From an uncultured Oscillospiraceae bacterium (GTDB lineage: Bacteria > Bacillota > Clostridia > Oscillospirales > Oscillospiraceae): DNA of 64,000 nt. A program made the position numbers and the translations under genes. Under the pieces are notes generated by a model. It did not search any database and was not told the origin of the DNA. It saw only the letters and a list, made by a program, of their open reading frames with translations. Positions 25,972 to 35,321 of the stretch are shown here, one piece after another. Position 1 is the first letter of the stretch. Each line of letters begins with the position of its first letter. The stretch is taken from the NCBI GenBank assembly GCA_934546685.1, contig CAKTEB010000001.1, positions 1-64,000 of the forward strand, in the 5' to 3' direction.

Positions 25972-26364
25972 ATGATCTCTATGCAGGAGCTGCAAAAGAA
26001 AATCGGCGGGGTCTTCTACTTCGCCACAGTGGAGGACGGCGAGCCCCGGGTGCGCCCCTTCGGCTTTACCATGGTCTTTGAGGACAAGCTGTACTTCGGC
26101 TGCGGCACCCACAAGGCCGCCTACGCCCAGCTGATGAAGGATCCCCATCTGGAGGTCTGCGCCTTCCAGGACGGCAGCTTTGTCCGGATCCGCGGCAAGG
26201 CCGTGATGGATGACCGGGACGAGGTGCAAAAGGCCATGTATGAAAGCGCCCCGTTTCTGACGAAGACCTACAATGAGCAGACCGGCCATCACCATATCTG
26301 CTTCTATCTGGAGGATATGTCCGCCATGGAATTTAAGGGCCCCGAGGCCATCCGCCTCATCTAA
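25972..26364 (+). CDS. pyridoxamine 5'-phosphate oxidase-family flavin-binding protein
   Basis: 130 residues. Start ATG at 25972 with GGGAAAGGAG 8 bases upstream. Split-barrel FMN-binding family pattern: FYFATVEDGEPRVRPFGF at the N-terminus, LYFGCGTHKAAYAQL in the middle and GKAVMDD. Such small proteins in anaerobes are usually annotated as FMN- or F420-type reductases without known substrate. It lacks the C-terminal domain of true PdxH. Divergent from deoB, with which it shares a -35 element. Confidence 0.82.
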   Translation: MISMQELQKKIGGVFYFATVEDGEPRVRPFGFTMVFEDKLYFGCGTHKAAYAQLMKDPHLEVCAFQDGSFVRIRGKAVMDDRDEVQKAMYESAPFLTKTYNEQTGHHHICFYLEDMSAMEFKGPEAIRLI

Positions 26365-26398
26365 TTTGGTCACAGCGGGGACACATCCGCCTGGTATG

Positions 26399-26430
26399 CT
26401 AAAGCCATCCGGGATACCGGATGGCTTTAG
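26399..26430. terminator. hairpin terminator
   Basis: Perfect 14-bp stem (26399-26412 with 26417-26430), GATA loop; only TT follows, so efficiency is uncertain. Confidence 0.65.
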
Positions 26431-26480
26431 TTCGCTCGTAAAGAGGATTTATTTTTACCCTATAGATAAAATATTGATAC

Positions 26481-26509
26481 TTTACATGCGTAATTTCAGG
26501 TAGTATATT
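26481..26509 (+). promoter_or_regulatory. promoter of the ABC-2/binding-protein operon
   Basis: TTTACA, 17 bases, TATATT, about 45 bases before the first gene. Confidence 0.7.
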
Positions 26510-26554
26510 GGGCTTGGAAGATAATCTCCAACAGTCACGAAAGGAGGCCCCGCC

Positions 26555-27337
26555 ATGACGCTTTCCTGGTTGCTCCACCGTATCACCCGCCGCAGCCGAA
26601 CCTATCTTCTGCTGGGAATTCTGCTGATCTGCATTCTGGTACTGGGCGGCGTCACCCGCAGCTACAGTGCAAATATGGAGCTTTTTACGCTGAATATGGC
26701 CTTTGGAACCCAGTTTGCAACGACTGAGGAATTCCTCAGCTGGCACCGTCACTGGCAGTACACCTGGCTGGTCAGCGCCCTGGATACCGTGTGTGTTCTG
26801 CCCTTCCTGGTAAATATCTTTCCCCGTTATAATGACCCGGAGCTGACCGTACCTGTGGTAATGGGCCGAAGCCGCAGCGGCATTTTCTTCTCCGGCCTAT
26901 GCTGCTTTGATCTGGCCGTGGTGATCCTATGGCTGGGCTATCTGCTGGCAGGCTGTCTGCTGGGCAGCATCCCGCTCATAGGGCTGTTCCCCGCCTCGTA
27001 CTATCTCCGCACCATGGGCATTGCGTTGCTGCTCCAGTTGGGCTATGCCAATCTGGCCCTGGCGGTGGCGCAGCTGTTCCGCAGCCGGGTTCTGGGCTGC
27101 CTGGTGGGCTTTGCCGCCGTGCTGTCGCTGAATGTGATGAAGAATCTTGGGCTGTTCTGGAACGTCCTTTCCACCATCAGCTATGCCAACCGGGATCGGG
27201 ATCAGCTCTGGATGTGGGCCGTGGAGTCCCACCCCACGCTCTCCCAGCTGCTGACGCTGATCTTATTCCCGATCATCACCACAGCCCTGAGCTGTCTGAT
27301 CGGACTTATTTCCATTCACCGCCGGGATCTCGCCTGA
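26555..27337 (+). CDS. ABC-2-type permease subunit A
   Basis: 260 residues with about six hydrophobic segments (first at about 17-38; later ones at 75-95, 110-140, 150-170, 180-200, 230-255). The layout resembles ABC-2 membrane subunits, though no strict motif exists. ATG preceded by AAGGAGG. First of four genes: a second permease, an ATPase and a binding lipoprotein follow within gaps of 13 bases or less. Direction of transport is expected to be export or flipping from the ABC-2 fold. Confidence 0.75.
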   Translation: MTLSWLLHRITRRSRTYLLLGILLICILVLGGVTRSYSANMELFTLNMAFGTQFATTEEFLSWHRHWQYTWLVSALDTVCVLPFLVNIFPRYNDPELTVPVVMGRSRSGIFFSGLCCFDLAVVILWLGYLLAGCLLGSIPLIGLFPASYYLRTMGIALLLQLGYANLALAVAQLFRSRVLGCLVGFAAVLSLNVMKNLGLFWNVLSTISYANRDRDQLWMWAVESHPTLSQLLTLILFPIITTALSCLIGLISIHRRDLA

Positions 27338-27350
27338 AAGGAGGCGCACC

Positions 27351-28256
27351 ATGAACGTACTGACCATTCAAGATCTCTCCAAGCGCTACGGCAGTCTCCA
27401 GGCTCTGGATCAGGTGTCCTTCACTCTGGAATCTGGCCAGATCTACGGCCTGGTGGGCAACAACGGTGCGGGCAAAACCACCCTGCTGCGGATCCTGGCG
27501 GGGCTCGTAGCACAGGATCATGGGACTGTCACGCTGTTTGGAAAAAGCAGTCCCAAGGGGCTCCGGACGGCCCGCCGCAATGCAGGCTTTCTGCTGCCCC
27601 GTGAGAGCTTTTCCCCAGACATGACGGCACTGCAAAATCTCCTGACCTTCCAGCGGCTCCAGGGCTACAGGGATCCCCAGGAGGCCGAAAATCTGCTGGC
27701 CCAGGCGGGACTTGACGAGATCCATCGCCGCAAATGGAAGCTGAAGGGCCTCTCCACGGGGGAATTCCAGCGCGCAGCCATTGCCGCGGCCCAGCTGGGC
27801 GCACCAAAGCTTTTGGTGCTGGATGAGCCCCAAAACGGACTGGATCCCAGTGCTGTCCACCAGTTCCGGGAGCAGATGGAGGCCCTGCGGCAGCAGGGGA
27901 CGACCATTCTCTTGTCCAGCCATATGCTTTCGGAGCTGTACCTGCTGGCCACAGACTTTATCTTCCTGCACCGAGGGAAGATCCTGCGCACTACCAGCAG
28001 AGAGGCCCTGTCGGAGCAGCTCGATTATACCATCCGGCTCCAGGTGTCCTCTCCGGCCCGGGCCTGTGAGACTCTGCGTCAGCTCCAGCCCCAGGTGGAT
28101 CGGGACGGCACGCTGGTGCTCTCCCGCTGCCCCTGCACCATTACGGAGATCCGGCAGCAGCTCCGGCAGGCGGACATCCAGATCCACCAGGAATCTGTTT
28201 CCGGCCGCAGTCTGGAGGATTATTTTCTGGCGCTGACAGGCGGTGAGGGAACATGA
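27351..28256 (+). CDS. ABC transporter ATP-binding protein
   Basis: 301 residues. Walker A GNNGAGKTT (about residue 37-45), signature loop LSTGEFQRAAIAAA (non-canonical, LSGGQ replaced by LSTGE), Walker B LLVLDEPQNGLDP and switch His in SSHM. N-terminus VLTIQDLSKRYGSLQALDQVSF is typical of CcmA/NatA-type ATPases that power ABC-2 permeases. The extra C-terminal 80 residues (about 220-301) are as in drug or antibiotic exporters. The stop overlaps the next start (ATGA). Confidence 0.92.
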   Translation: MNVLTIQDLSKRYGSLQALDQVSFTLESGQIYGLVGNNGAGKTTLLRILAGLVAQDHGTVTLFGKSSPKGLRTARRNAGFLLPRESFSPDMTALQNLLTFQRLQGYRDPQEAENLLAQAGLDEIHRRKWKLKGLSTGEFQRAAIAAAQLGAPKLLVLDEPQNGLDPSAVHQFREQMEALRQQGTTILLSSHMLSELYLLATDFIFLHRGKILRTTSREALSEQLDYTIRLQVSSPARACETLRQLQPQVDRDGTLVLSRCPCTITEIRQQLRQADIQIHQESVSGRSLEDYFLALTGGEGT

Positions 28257-29008
28257 AACATCTGTTCCGCTACGGTCTTCTGCGCTATGGCCGCAGCCGC
28301 GCCCTATGGGGCTGTCTGCTTCTGCTGGCAGTGCTTCAGCCGATTTTAGAGTCCCTGTACACCACGATTCCCACAGCGGTACCGGAGGGGGCGTGGCTCT
28401 ATCGACTCCTGTCGGCGGATGCCCAGGAAGGGGACTTCTGGAGCGTCTGCCTTACGGCCTCCCGCATGAGCTTGGGCGCCGTCTATCTGCTGTTGGGTAC
28501 GACTCTGGGCGCTTCGATCCTGCTGCCCGCTCAAACTGACGCCGCAAGGCTTCCCATTGCCGCCGCTGGTTATGGATTCTTCCAGCAGCATCTGTGCTGT
28601 GTGCTCCAATGCCTGCTTTTTAGTCTGCCGGTCTTTCTCGCAGCGCTGGGACTGGAAGCGCTGGTTCCGGGCATGGATATTGACACTCTGTACGCCAGGG
28701 CCCCGGGATGGATGCTGGCTGCCGCGCTGCTCCGTCTGCTCTCTGCCCTGGGGAACGTGTCCCTGGGAATGCTCCTGTGTCTCATCCTCCGCCGCGCCGC
28801 CCTGGCGATGCCCGTTGCTTGCCTGTTTCTGACGGCGGAAACCCTGCCCCATCTGGCAGTATTGGGCCGTCTGCTGCCTACGGGCTGCATTCCCGCAGTG
28901 CTGCTGGGACCGGGCTTTGGGCCCAAGGCGGCGCTCTATCTATTGGAGGGAGCGCTGTGTCTGATTCTCTGCATCCTGTTTCCGCTGCCCTCTCTCAGAA
29001 AGGTGTGA
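28253..29008 (+). CDS. ABC-2-type permease subunit B
   Basis: 251 residues, about six membrane segments, starting with a basic MKHLFRYGLLRYGRSRALWG followed by a hydrophobic helix as in ABC-2 subunits. ATGA overlap with the ATPase gene shows translational coupling. Presumed to pair with the subunit at 26555 as a heterodimeric channel. Confidence 0.75.
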   Translation: MKHLFRYGLLRYGRSRALWGCLLLLAVLQPILESLYTTIPTAVPEGAWLYRLLSADAQEGDFWSVCLTASRMSLGAVYLLLGTTLGASILLPAQTDAARLPIAAAGYGFFQQHLCCVLQCLLFSLPVFLAALGLEALVPGMDIDTLYARAPGWMLAAALLRLLSALGNVSLGMLLCLILRRAALAMPVACLFLTAETLPHLAVLGRLLPTGCIPAVLLGPGFGPKAALYLLEGALCLILCILFPLPSLRKV

Positions 29009-29012
29009 TCCT

Positions 29013-30620
29013 ATGAAACAGCTCCGACTTCTGCCCCTGGCTATGCTCCTGCTGACCCTCTGGGGCTGCGGCAGCAGAGAACGCGCGCCGAAAAGCGACT
29101 TCGAGACCGAATTTAGCTCCAGCTCAGAGCCCACAATAATCTCCGTATTTTCCGCCGCGCCGGAGCCCGTCTCCTATCCGCTGGAGCCCTGCACCCTGAC
29201 GCTGTTCACCTTCTCTGAACTCTCCCCGGGAGACCGGCAGCTGCTCTCCGCCATGCAGGAGGCCACCGGCGTGACCCTAGCGGTAGATGCAGGGGCCGCC
29301 CAGGAGTCTCTGAACGCCGACATCGCCGCCGGTGATCTCTTCGACCTGTATCTAAACCTGCCGGACTATCTGCTGGGCGGCGACGATTTCGGCGTTACCC
29401 TGAATCTCACGGAGCTTCTTTCACAGCACGCCCCCAGCTATATCTCCGCGGTCAATGCCCTGGAAGGCGGCCCCCAGGCAGCCGCATCCCTGAGCCATGG
29501 CGGCTATTCCATGTGCATCCTCATGGATGAGCCCATGGTGCAGAGCAATTTTGGCCTGGTGCTTCGGCGGGACTGGCTGGAGGAGCTGGGCTATGCTGCT
29601 CCGGAGACCTATCAGGACTATCACGACCTGTTTCTGGCCATGAAGAACGCCTATGCTTCAAAGCTCCCCTTCTGGCTGCCGCAAACCGGCGTCACCGACG
29701 GGAACCACTTCTGCGCGGGCTATGACATCTCCCTGGGCAGCCGCAGCTATTTCCGGGGATTCTATCAGACCGATGGCACCGTCCGATTTGGCCCCCAGGA
29801 GCAGGGATTCACGGACTATCTCACCATGCTCCGCCTGTGGTATCAGGAGGGCATCCTCAACAACACCTTCCTGGACCAGATCGATTTCCAGTCCAACAGC
29901 TATCTCATCGATCTGAGCACCGGGGCCTACGGCGCGTTCTTCCTGCCCCTGGAGTCCTACGATCTGCTTTCAGGTATGTGCAGCTTCCCCATCACCCCGG
30001 CCATGGATCCGGTGCGGGAGCGCGGAGACTCTACGCACCTGACCCAGAACAGCACCCAGGTGATATACGGCACCGGATACTCCGTCAGCGTGGACTGTGC
30101 GGATCCAGCCCTGGCCGTGGAGGCCCTGGACTGGCTCTACAGTCCCGAGGCCCGACTGCTAGGAGCCTACGGCCAGGAGGGCGAGAGCTATGAATGGAGG
30201 GACGGTTCCCCCGCCTACACGGAGCTGATCCTTAATAACCCCCAGGGCCTCACAGTGTCGGAGGCATTATCAGTCTACACCGCCCCGCAGCTGTCCGCCG
30301 CCGTGTCCCCATCGGCCATGGCGCTGGTTCAGGAAAGTCCTCAGGCACAGGAGGTCTGGGGCCGCCAGAAGGACGGCGATCATATGCTCCCCCAGGGCAT
30401 TCAGCTGACGCAGGCGGAGCAGGAAGAATATGCCGATCTGGCGACAGATATCTCCACCTATGTGGACTCCGTGATCCCGCAGTTCATTCTCGGAGAGCTG
30501 TCCCTGGAGCAGATCCCAGAGATCCAGGCCCATATCCGGGAGCTGGATGTGGATCTGTGCCTACAGCTGTGGCAGCGAGCCCTGGATCGGTATAACCGGC
30601 AGGAATTCATCGAAGAATAG
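29013..30620 (+). CDS. large substrate-binding lipoprotein in an ABC-2 operon
   Basis: 535 residues. Lipoprotein signal with LTLWGC (Cys about residue 19), then a full two-lobe binding protein of the family-1, oligosaccharide-type (YtcQ/LipO-like): VLRRDWLEELGYAAPETYQDYHDL, FTDYLTMLRLWYQEGILNN, and the C-lobe feature EALDWLYSPEARLLGAYG...GESYEW. It shares these landmarks with 36810 and the miniature protein at 2790. It begins 4 bases after the permease gene and ends with the operon terminator, so it belongs to the ABC-2 operon. Import-type binding proteins do not normally partner ABC-2 exporters. Confidence 0.85.
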   Translation: MKQLRLLPLAMLLLTLWGCGSRERAPKSDFETEFSSSSEPTIISVFSAAPEPVSYPLEPCTLTLFTFSELSPGDRQLLSAMQEATGVTLAVDAGAAQESLNADIAAGDLFDLYLNLPDYLLGGDDFGVTLNLTELLSQHAPSYISAVNALEGGPQAAASLSHGGYSMCILMDEPMVQSNFGLVLRRDWLEELGYAAPETYQDYHDLFLAMKNAYASKLPFWLPQTGVTDGNHFCAGYDISLGSRSYFRGFYQTDGTVRFGPQEQGFTDYLTMLRLWYQEGILNNTFLDQIDFQSNSYLIDLSTGAYGAFFLPLESYDLLSGMCSFPITPAMDPVRERGDSTHLTQNSTQVIYGTGYSVSVDCADPALAVEALDWLYSPEARLLGAYGQEGESYEWRDGSPAYTELILNNPQGLTVSEALSVYTAPQLSAAVSPSAMALVQESPQAQEVWGRQKDGDHMLPQGIQLTQAEQEEYADLATDISTYVDSVIPQFILGELSLEQIPEIQAHIRELDVDLCLQLWQRALDRYNRQEFIEE

Positions 30621-30622
30621 CA

Positions 30623-30655
30623 AATGAGGCAGGATCGGCTGGATCCTGCCTCATT
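30623..30655. terminator. shared convergent terminator
   Basis: Perfect 14-bp stem (30623-30636 with 30642-30655), GGCTG loop, between convergent genes. Confidence 0.8.
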
Positions 30656-30658
30656 GTA

Positions 30659-31303
30659 TTAGATTCCGAGTTCTTCATCCGTGACCATATCCTCCTGGCC
30701 GGAGGTGCGCTCCACGGACATATCCTCCCATTTGCAGGGCTTCCGCAGCAGAACCACCGGGAGGGAGTGGATCTTGGCGTTATATTGAGCCACCGACTCA
30801 GAATACTGGGTTCTGGCCTGGAGCCGGGCGTTCTCCGCGGTCTGGATCTGGCTCAGGAGCTTCTGGGTGTGCTCATTGGCCTTGAGCTCTGGGTAGTCCT
30901 CCATAACAGCCTTGAAGTCCTTGCCGTTGCGGACTCTCTTGGGGCCCCGGCGGGCGTCGGCAAAGCGCTTGTAGGTGCCGGTCTCGTCGGCCCGGTATTT
31001 GTCCGCCACCCGCTCGGCCTTGTCGAGAAGGGCCTTGCAGGTCTCGTCCACCGCGTCGATGTCCACCCGGGTCTTCTGGATCTGGCTCCGCAGCCGCCCG
31101 ATCTGGTTGAAGTCGATGATGATGTTCACCCCGAAGGCCAGCACCACCGCCAGGATTCCCATGAGCAGATCATACTTCTCCGGGATCTCGTCGCCGCTGG
31201 TTCCCACAGCGAACAGAATGACGATCAGCAGCCAGGCCAGGACAAAGCTGCCAATGAGCTTCAGCAGCTGCACCAGCAGATTATTCTTATAGGTGTGCTC
31301 CAT
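30659..31303 (-). CDS. LemA-family membrane protein
   Basis: 214 residues. The ATG at 31303 follows AAGGAGGGA; an upstream extension would start before the promoter. Two N-terminal membrane helices (about 10-35 and 46-68), a charged coiled-coil (70-130), and the LemA landmark YPELKANEHTQKLLSQIQTAE...YSESVAQYNAKIHSLP (about 140-185). LemA proteins have one helix more usually than two; function is unclear, with links to envelope and sometimes peptide display. Single-gene unit. Confidence 0.75.
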   Translation of the reverse strand: MEHTYKNNLLVQLLKLIGSFVLAWLLIVILFAVGTSGDEIPEKYDLLMGILAVVLAFGVNIIIDFNQIGRLRSQIQKTRVDIDAVDETCKALLDKAERVADKYRADETGTYKRFADARRGPKRVRNGKDFKAVMEDYPELKANEHTQKLLSQIQTAENARLQARTQYSESVAQYNAKIHSLPVVLLRKPCKWEDMSVERTSGQEDMVTDEELGI

Positions 31304-31331
31304 GTTGCTCCCTCCTTGTATTTTCGCCGAG

Positions 31332-31360
31332 ATTGTACCACTTGTCTGTAAAGAAATCAA
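31332..31360 (-). promoter_or_regulatory. promoter of the LemA-like gene
   Basis: Minus strand TTGATT, 17 bases, TACAAT, about 29 bases before the start codon. Confidence 0.7.
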
Positions 31361-31399
31361 CCGGAATTCCACAAATCCCGCTGTGATTTTTAGTCTTTC

Positions 31400-31428
31400 T
31401 TGCTTATTTAGGAATCTAATGTTATACT
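31400..31428 (+). promoter_or_regulatory. promoter of the MATE gene at 31466
   Basis: TTGCTT, 17 bases, TATACT, divergent from the LemA-like promoter. Confidence 0.7.
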
Positions 31429-31465
31429 AGTTTCAATTCCCTCGGGGGAAAGAAAGGAAGATTCT

Positions 31466-32815
31466 ATGCAACAAGGAAAAAGCATGACGCAGGGCAGCGA
31501 ATGGAAGCTGATCCTGCTGTTCACCCTGCCGCTGATGGCCGGAAACCTCTTACAGCAGCTATACAACACCGTAGACGGCATTGTGGTTGGCAATTTTGTA
31601 GGTGAAACGGCCCTGGCCGCGGTGGGCACCTGCGCCCCGCTGACCATGCTCTTCACCGCCATTGCCCTGGGCATGAGCAACGGTGCCGCAGTGGTGCTGT
31701 CGCAGTTCTATGGGGCCGGGCGCATGGAGGAGATGAAGAAGACCGTCGCCAGCTCCCTGATCCTGCTGACCGGTATGGGCGTGGTGCTGTCGGTGCTGGG
31801 CGCGGTACTGGCAGGCTGGCTGCTCCGGGCGGTTCTGGGTGTCCAGGATTATCTCATGGACGCGGCCCAGCTGTATTTTCAGATCTACGCCCTGGGACTG
31901 CTGGCGCAGTTCATCTATAATATTGTAGCCGCCATCCTCCGCTCCATGGGGGACAGCCGTGCCACCCTGTATTTTCTGCTGGTGGCTTCGGTATGCAACA
32001 TTCTCCTGGATCTGCTGGCAGTCATCGTCCTAAGCTGGGGCGTGGCCGGTGTGGCCATCGCCACCGTGACCTCTCAGATCCTCTCGGCAGCGGTCAGCGT
32101 GGTCTATCTGTTCCGGCGCTATCCCGCCCTGCGATTCACCCAGGGAGAACTCCGGTTTGACAGGGAAAAGGGCCTCCTGGTCCTGCGCATGGGCATCCCC
32201 TCCACCCTCCAGCAGTGCGTGATCTCCATGGGCCATATGGCCATCCAGCGGGTGGTGAACACCTTCAACATCACCGCCGGTTACACCGCTGCCACTCGGA
32301 TCGAGAGCTTCGTGCTGATCCCCATTCAGGGCTTCTTCATGGGCATGGCCACCTTTACCGGTCAGAACCTGGGCGCTGGCAAGCTGGATCGGATCTCTCG
32401 GGCCCTGCGGAATACCATTCTCATGAGCCTCATTGTGGTAGCCGCGGTCATCGCCATCATCTATCCCTTCGCGCCCCAGCTGGTGGGCATCTTCGGCGTG
32501 GCCGGAGACTCCGCTCAGGTGGCAGTCACCTACCTGCGGTTCGTGGTCTTCGCTTTTGCGGTGTTCAGCGTGTACTTCTCCACCAACGGCGTGCTTCAGG
32601 GCTCCGGCGACGTGGTATTCACCGCCTTCAACACCTTCTCCGGCCTGGTCATCAAAGTGCTCTTCGTCTATGCCATGGCATTCCTGACGCCTATGGGCAT
32701 GGCGGCCCTCTGGTGGGGCAACCTGGTCAGCTGGATCTACAGCCTGGTGCTGGCGGCCCTTCGGTATCGGTTCGGCCCCTGGCGCAACAAGGGCGTGGTA
32801 CAAAGCGAAGCCTAA
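31466..32815 (+). CDS. MATE-family efflux transporter
   Basis: 449 residues, 12 membrane helices in two six-helix halves. MATE pattern: LFTLPLMAGNLLQQLYNTVDGIVVGNFVG at the start (seen in parts as LLQQLYNTVDGIVVGN), ALGMSNGAAVVLSQFYGA, and in the second half GYTAATRIESFVLIPIQGF and GNLVSWIYSL. It should exchange Na+ or H+ for organic cations, drugs or metabolites; the substrate is unknown. ATG with AAAGAAAGGA upstream; single-gene unit. Confidence 0.9.
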   Translation: MQQGKSMTQGSEWKLILLFTLPLMAGNLLQQLYNTVDGIVVGNFVGETALAAVGTCAPLTMLFTAIALGMSNGAAVVLSQFYGAGRMEEMKKTVASSLILLTGMGVVLSVLGAVLAGWLLRAVLGVQDYLMDAAQLYFQIYALGLLAQFIYNIVAAILRSMGDSRATLYFLLVASVCNILLDLLAVIVLSWGVAGVAIATVTSQILSAAVSVVYLFRRYPALRFTQGELRFDREKGLLVLRMGIPSTLQQCVISMGHMAIQRVVNTFNITAGYTAATRIESFVLIPIQGFFMGMATFTGQNLGAGKLDRISRALRNTILMSLIVVAAVIAIIYPFAPQLVGIFGVAGDSAQVAVTYLRFVVFAFAVFSVYFSTNGVLQGSGDVVFTAFNTFSGLVIKVLFVYAMAFLTPMGMAALWWGNLVSWIYSLVLAALRYRFGPWRNKGVVQSEA

Positions 32816-32840
32816 CGGAAATGTTCTCAGTCATCTACAA

Positions 32841-32870
32841 GGGCCTGCCGCTATACGCGGCAGGCCCTTT
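32841..32870 (+). terminator. terminator of the MATE gene
   Basis: 11-bp GC-rich stem (32841-32851 with 32857-32867), TATAC loop, then TTT. Confidence 0.75.
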
Positions 32871-32886
32871 CCGTCAATATAGGCGC

Positions 32887-32916
32887 AAAAGATCCGGCTG
32901 CCGAAGCAGCCGGATC
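32887..32916 (-). terminator. hppA terminator
   Basis: 11-bp stem (32891-32901 with 32906-32916), CGAA loop; read leftwards it is followed by TTTTGCGCC. Confidence 0.75.
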
Positions 32917-32933
32917 CATTATGCACTGTGATA

Positions 32934-35057
32934 TTACAGCAGGCCCATCAGGTTGAAGGCCACGATCAGACCGGAGAACACGATGGAAACCGTGGAAACC
33001 AGCTTGATGAGGATGTTCAGAGAAGGACCGGAAGTATCCTTGAAGGGATCGCCAACGGTGTCGCCGACAACAGCTGCCTTGTGCTGCTCGCTGCCCTTGC
33101 CGCCGTGGTTGCCTCTCTCGATGTACTTCTTTGCGTTATCCCATGCGCCGCCGGCGTTGGACATAAACACAGCCATAGCGAAGCCGGTGACGGATACGCC
33201 GCCCAGCAGACCAACTACGCCGGTGGGGCCCAGGATCAGGCCGGTAACAATGGGAACGATGATTGCCAGCAGAGCGGGAGCGACCATCTCGTGGAGGGCG
33301 CCCTTGGTGCACATGCCGACGCATGCCTGATAGTCAGGCTTTGCCTTGCCTTCCATGATGCCGGGGATCTCCTTAAACTGACGGCGAACCTCGGTAACGA
33401 TGGTCTGAGCAGCAGTCTGCACAGCGCCCATGGTGAAGGCGGAGAAGACGAAGGTCAGCATAGCGCCGATGAACAGGCCAACCAGAACAGTGGGGCTGGT
33501 CAGGGCAAAGTTCAGGACCTCGTCGGTCTTGGTCTGCACGATGCTCACATAGGAGACCAGCAGAGCCAGAGCGGTCAGAGATGCGGAACCAATGGCGAAG
33601 CCCTTGCCGGTAGCGGCAGTGGTGTTGCCCAGGGAGTCCAGAGCGTCGGTACGGTCACGGACGAACTCAGGCAGCTCAGCCATCTCAGCGATGCCGCCGG
33701 CGTTGTCGGCCACGGGGCCGTAAGCGTCGGTAGCCAGGGTGATGCCCAGGGTGGAGAGCATGCCAACACCGGCAATGCCGATGCCGTACAGGCCCTGATT
33801 AAAGGCGGTGGTGAAGCCGCCGGCCTCGTCCACGATGGTCAGGGAGCCGCCAGCCGCGAAGTAGGAGATCAGAACAGCGGCGCCAACGATCAGGATGGAG
33901 GAAGCAGTGGACTTCAGGCCCAGGGAGATACCGCCGATGATGATGGTGGCGGAACCGGTCTCAGAGGCTGCTGCCAGCTCCTGAGTGGGCTTGTAGGTGT
34001 CAGAGGTGTAATACTCGGTGAAGTAGCCGATGGCGCAGCCGCCAACCAGGCCGCAGAGGATGGCCACAAAGATGCCCATGCTGCCCATGATGACATAGGT
34101 CAGCACAGCGGCGCAGACAGCAGCCAGAACAGCGGCGGAATAGGTGCCGGTACGCAGAGTCTTCAGCAGGGACTTCTGGTCAGCATCCTCCTTGGTCTTG
34201 ACCATGAAGGAACCGATCAGGGAGCAGACCATGCCGGTGACAGCGATCATCAGAGGAAGCAGCATGCCCTTGAAGCCATAGCCAGCGGTAGCGGCCAGAG
34301 CGAAGGTAGCCAGGATGGAGCCAACATAGCTCTCATACAGGTCAGCGCCCATGCCAGCCACGTCGCCAACGTTGTCGCCAACGTTATCAGCGATGGTAGC
34401 GGGGTTACGGGGGTCATCCTCGGGGATGCCGGCCTCGACCTTGCCGACCAGGTCAGCGCCCACGTCGGCAGCCTTGGTGTAAATGCCGCCGCCCACACGA
34501 GCGAACAGCGCCATGAAGGACGCACCCATGCCGTTCATAACCATGATGTTGCCCAGCTCAACGGGATCGGTGATGCCGAAAGCGAAGTGCAGGATGCAGA
34601 ACCACATGGTAACGTCCAGCATGCCCAGGCCCACCACGGTGAAGCCCATGACGGAGCCGGAGGAGAAGGCTACCCGCAGGCCCTTGTTCAGGCCCTCATA
34701 AGCGGCCTGAGCGGTGCGGGCGTTGGAGTTGGTGGCGATCTTCATGCCGATAAAGCCAGCCAGCATGGAGAACACACCACCGGTGATGAACGCGAAGGGG
34801 GTGAACTTGGACAGCATCTCGCCGCCCGTGGCAAATGCCATGATGAGAAGGATCACGAACACAACGGCAAAGACCTTGCCAACGGACATGTACTGATGCT
34901 TCAGATAAGCATTAGCACCGTCACGAATGGCCTGTGCGATCTCAACCATTTTGTCGTTGCCTTCCGAGTGCTTCATAACGATGCCGCGCTGAATGAACGC
35001 AAAGATCAGTGCAACCGCAGCGCCGACGAAGCCCAACAGGAACAGGTTTTCCAACAA
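32934..35057 (-). CDS. hppA: membrane-bound ion-pumping pyrophosphatase
   Basis: 707 residues, about 16 membrane helices. Hydrolyses cytoplasmic pyrophosphate and pumps H+ or Na+ out. Catalytic landmarks [20 protein letters not shown] and [16 protein letters not shown] are intact. The loop [14 protein letters not shown] has Ala and Thr where K+-independent enzymes have Lys, the mark of the K+-dependent class, many of which pump Na+. The start is taken as the middle of three tandem TTG codons, 7 bases after AAGGAG; a longer in-frame reading would begin upstream of the promoter. Pyrophosphate from rfbA, tagD and other activation reactions would be a fuel. Confidence 0.95.
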   Translation of the reverse strand: MLENLFLLGFVGAAVALIFAFIQRGIVMKHSEGNDKMVEIAQAIRDGANAYLKHQYMSVGKVFAVVFVILLIMAFATGGEMLSKFTPFAFITGGVFSMLAGFIGMKIATNSNARTAQAAYEGLNKGLRVAFSSGSVMGFTVVGLGMLDVTMWFCILHFAFGITDPVELGNIMVMNGMGASFMALFARVGGGIYTKAADVGADLVGKVEAGIPEDDPRNPATIADNVGDNVGDVAGMGADLYESYVGSILATFALAATAGYGFKGMLLPLMIAVTGMVCSLIGSFMVKTKEDADQKSLLKTLRTGTYSAAVLAAVCAAVLTYVIMGSMGIFVAILCGLVGGCAIGYFTEYYTSDTYKPTQELAAASETGSATIIIGGISLGLKSTASSILIVGAAVLISYFAAGGSLTIVDEAGGFTTAFNQGLYGIGIAGVGMLSTLGITLATDAYGPVADNAGGIAEMAELPEFVRDRTDALDSLGNTTAATGKGFAIGSASLTALALLVSYVSIVQTKTDEVLNFALTSPTVLVGLFIGAMLTFVFSAFTMGAVQTAAQTIVTEVRRQFKEIPGIMEGKAKPDYQACVGMCTKGALHEMVAPALLAIIVPIVTGLILGPTGVVGLLGGVSVTGFAMAVFMSNAGGAWDNAKKYIERGNHGGKGSEQHKAAVVGDTVGDPFKDTSGPSLNILIKLVSTVSIVFSGLIVAFNLMGLL

Positions 35058-35091
35058 CAAACAACTCCTTACTATGTAATATTGCCCACCT

Positions 35092-35120
35092 ATTCTACCA
35101 GCATCTTTAAGGGATTGCAA
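35092..35120 (-). promoter_or_regulatory. hppA promoter
   Basis: Minus strand TTGCAA, 17 bases, TAGAAT, giving a leader of about 28 bases before the TTG start. Confidence 0.72.
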
Positions 35121-35244
35121 TAGTTTCTGCATGATTTTTCACAAAACCGGCGAAGCATCCAAATTTGCTCCAAAAAGCCACATTAAAACTGACCGCGGAA
35201 TCATGCAGTTTGCCAGGAAGCCGCCGGTCCCAACGGATTTCCCC

Positions 35245-35273
35245 TTGTATTTTCCCGTGAAATAGCATATAGT
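35245..35273 (+). promoter_or_regulatory. promoter of the small unknown gene
   Basis: TTGTAT, 17 bases, TATAGT, about 49 bases before the ATG at 35322. Confidence 0.65.
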
Positions 35274-35321
35274 CAATTCATACAAGCCATCGATCTTCGA
35301 CCTTATTAAGGAGGGCCAACT

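Noticed and set aside
32928..35123. 731-codon open frame on the plus strand over hppA
   Set aside because: Exact antisense of a fully recognisable pyrophosphatase; composition is a complement artefact (His/Asp/Gly/Gln-rich) with no ribosome binding site or family motif.
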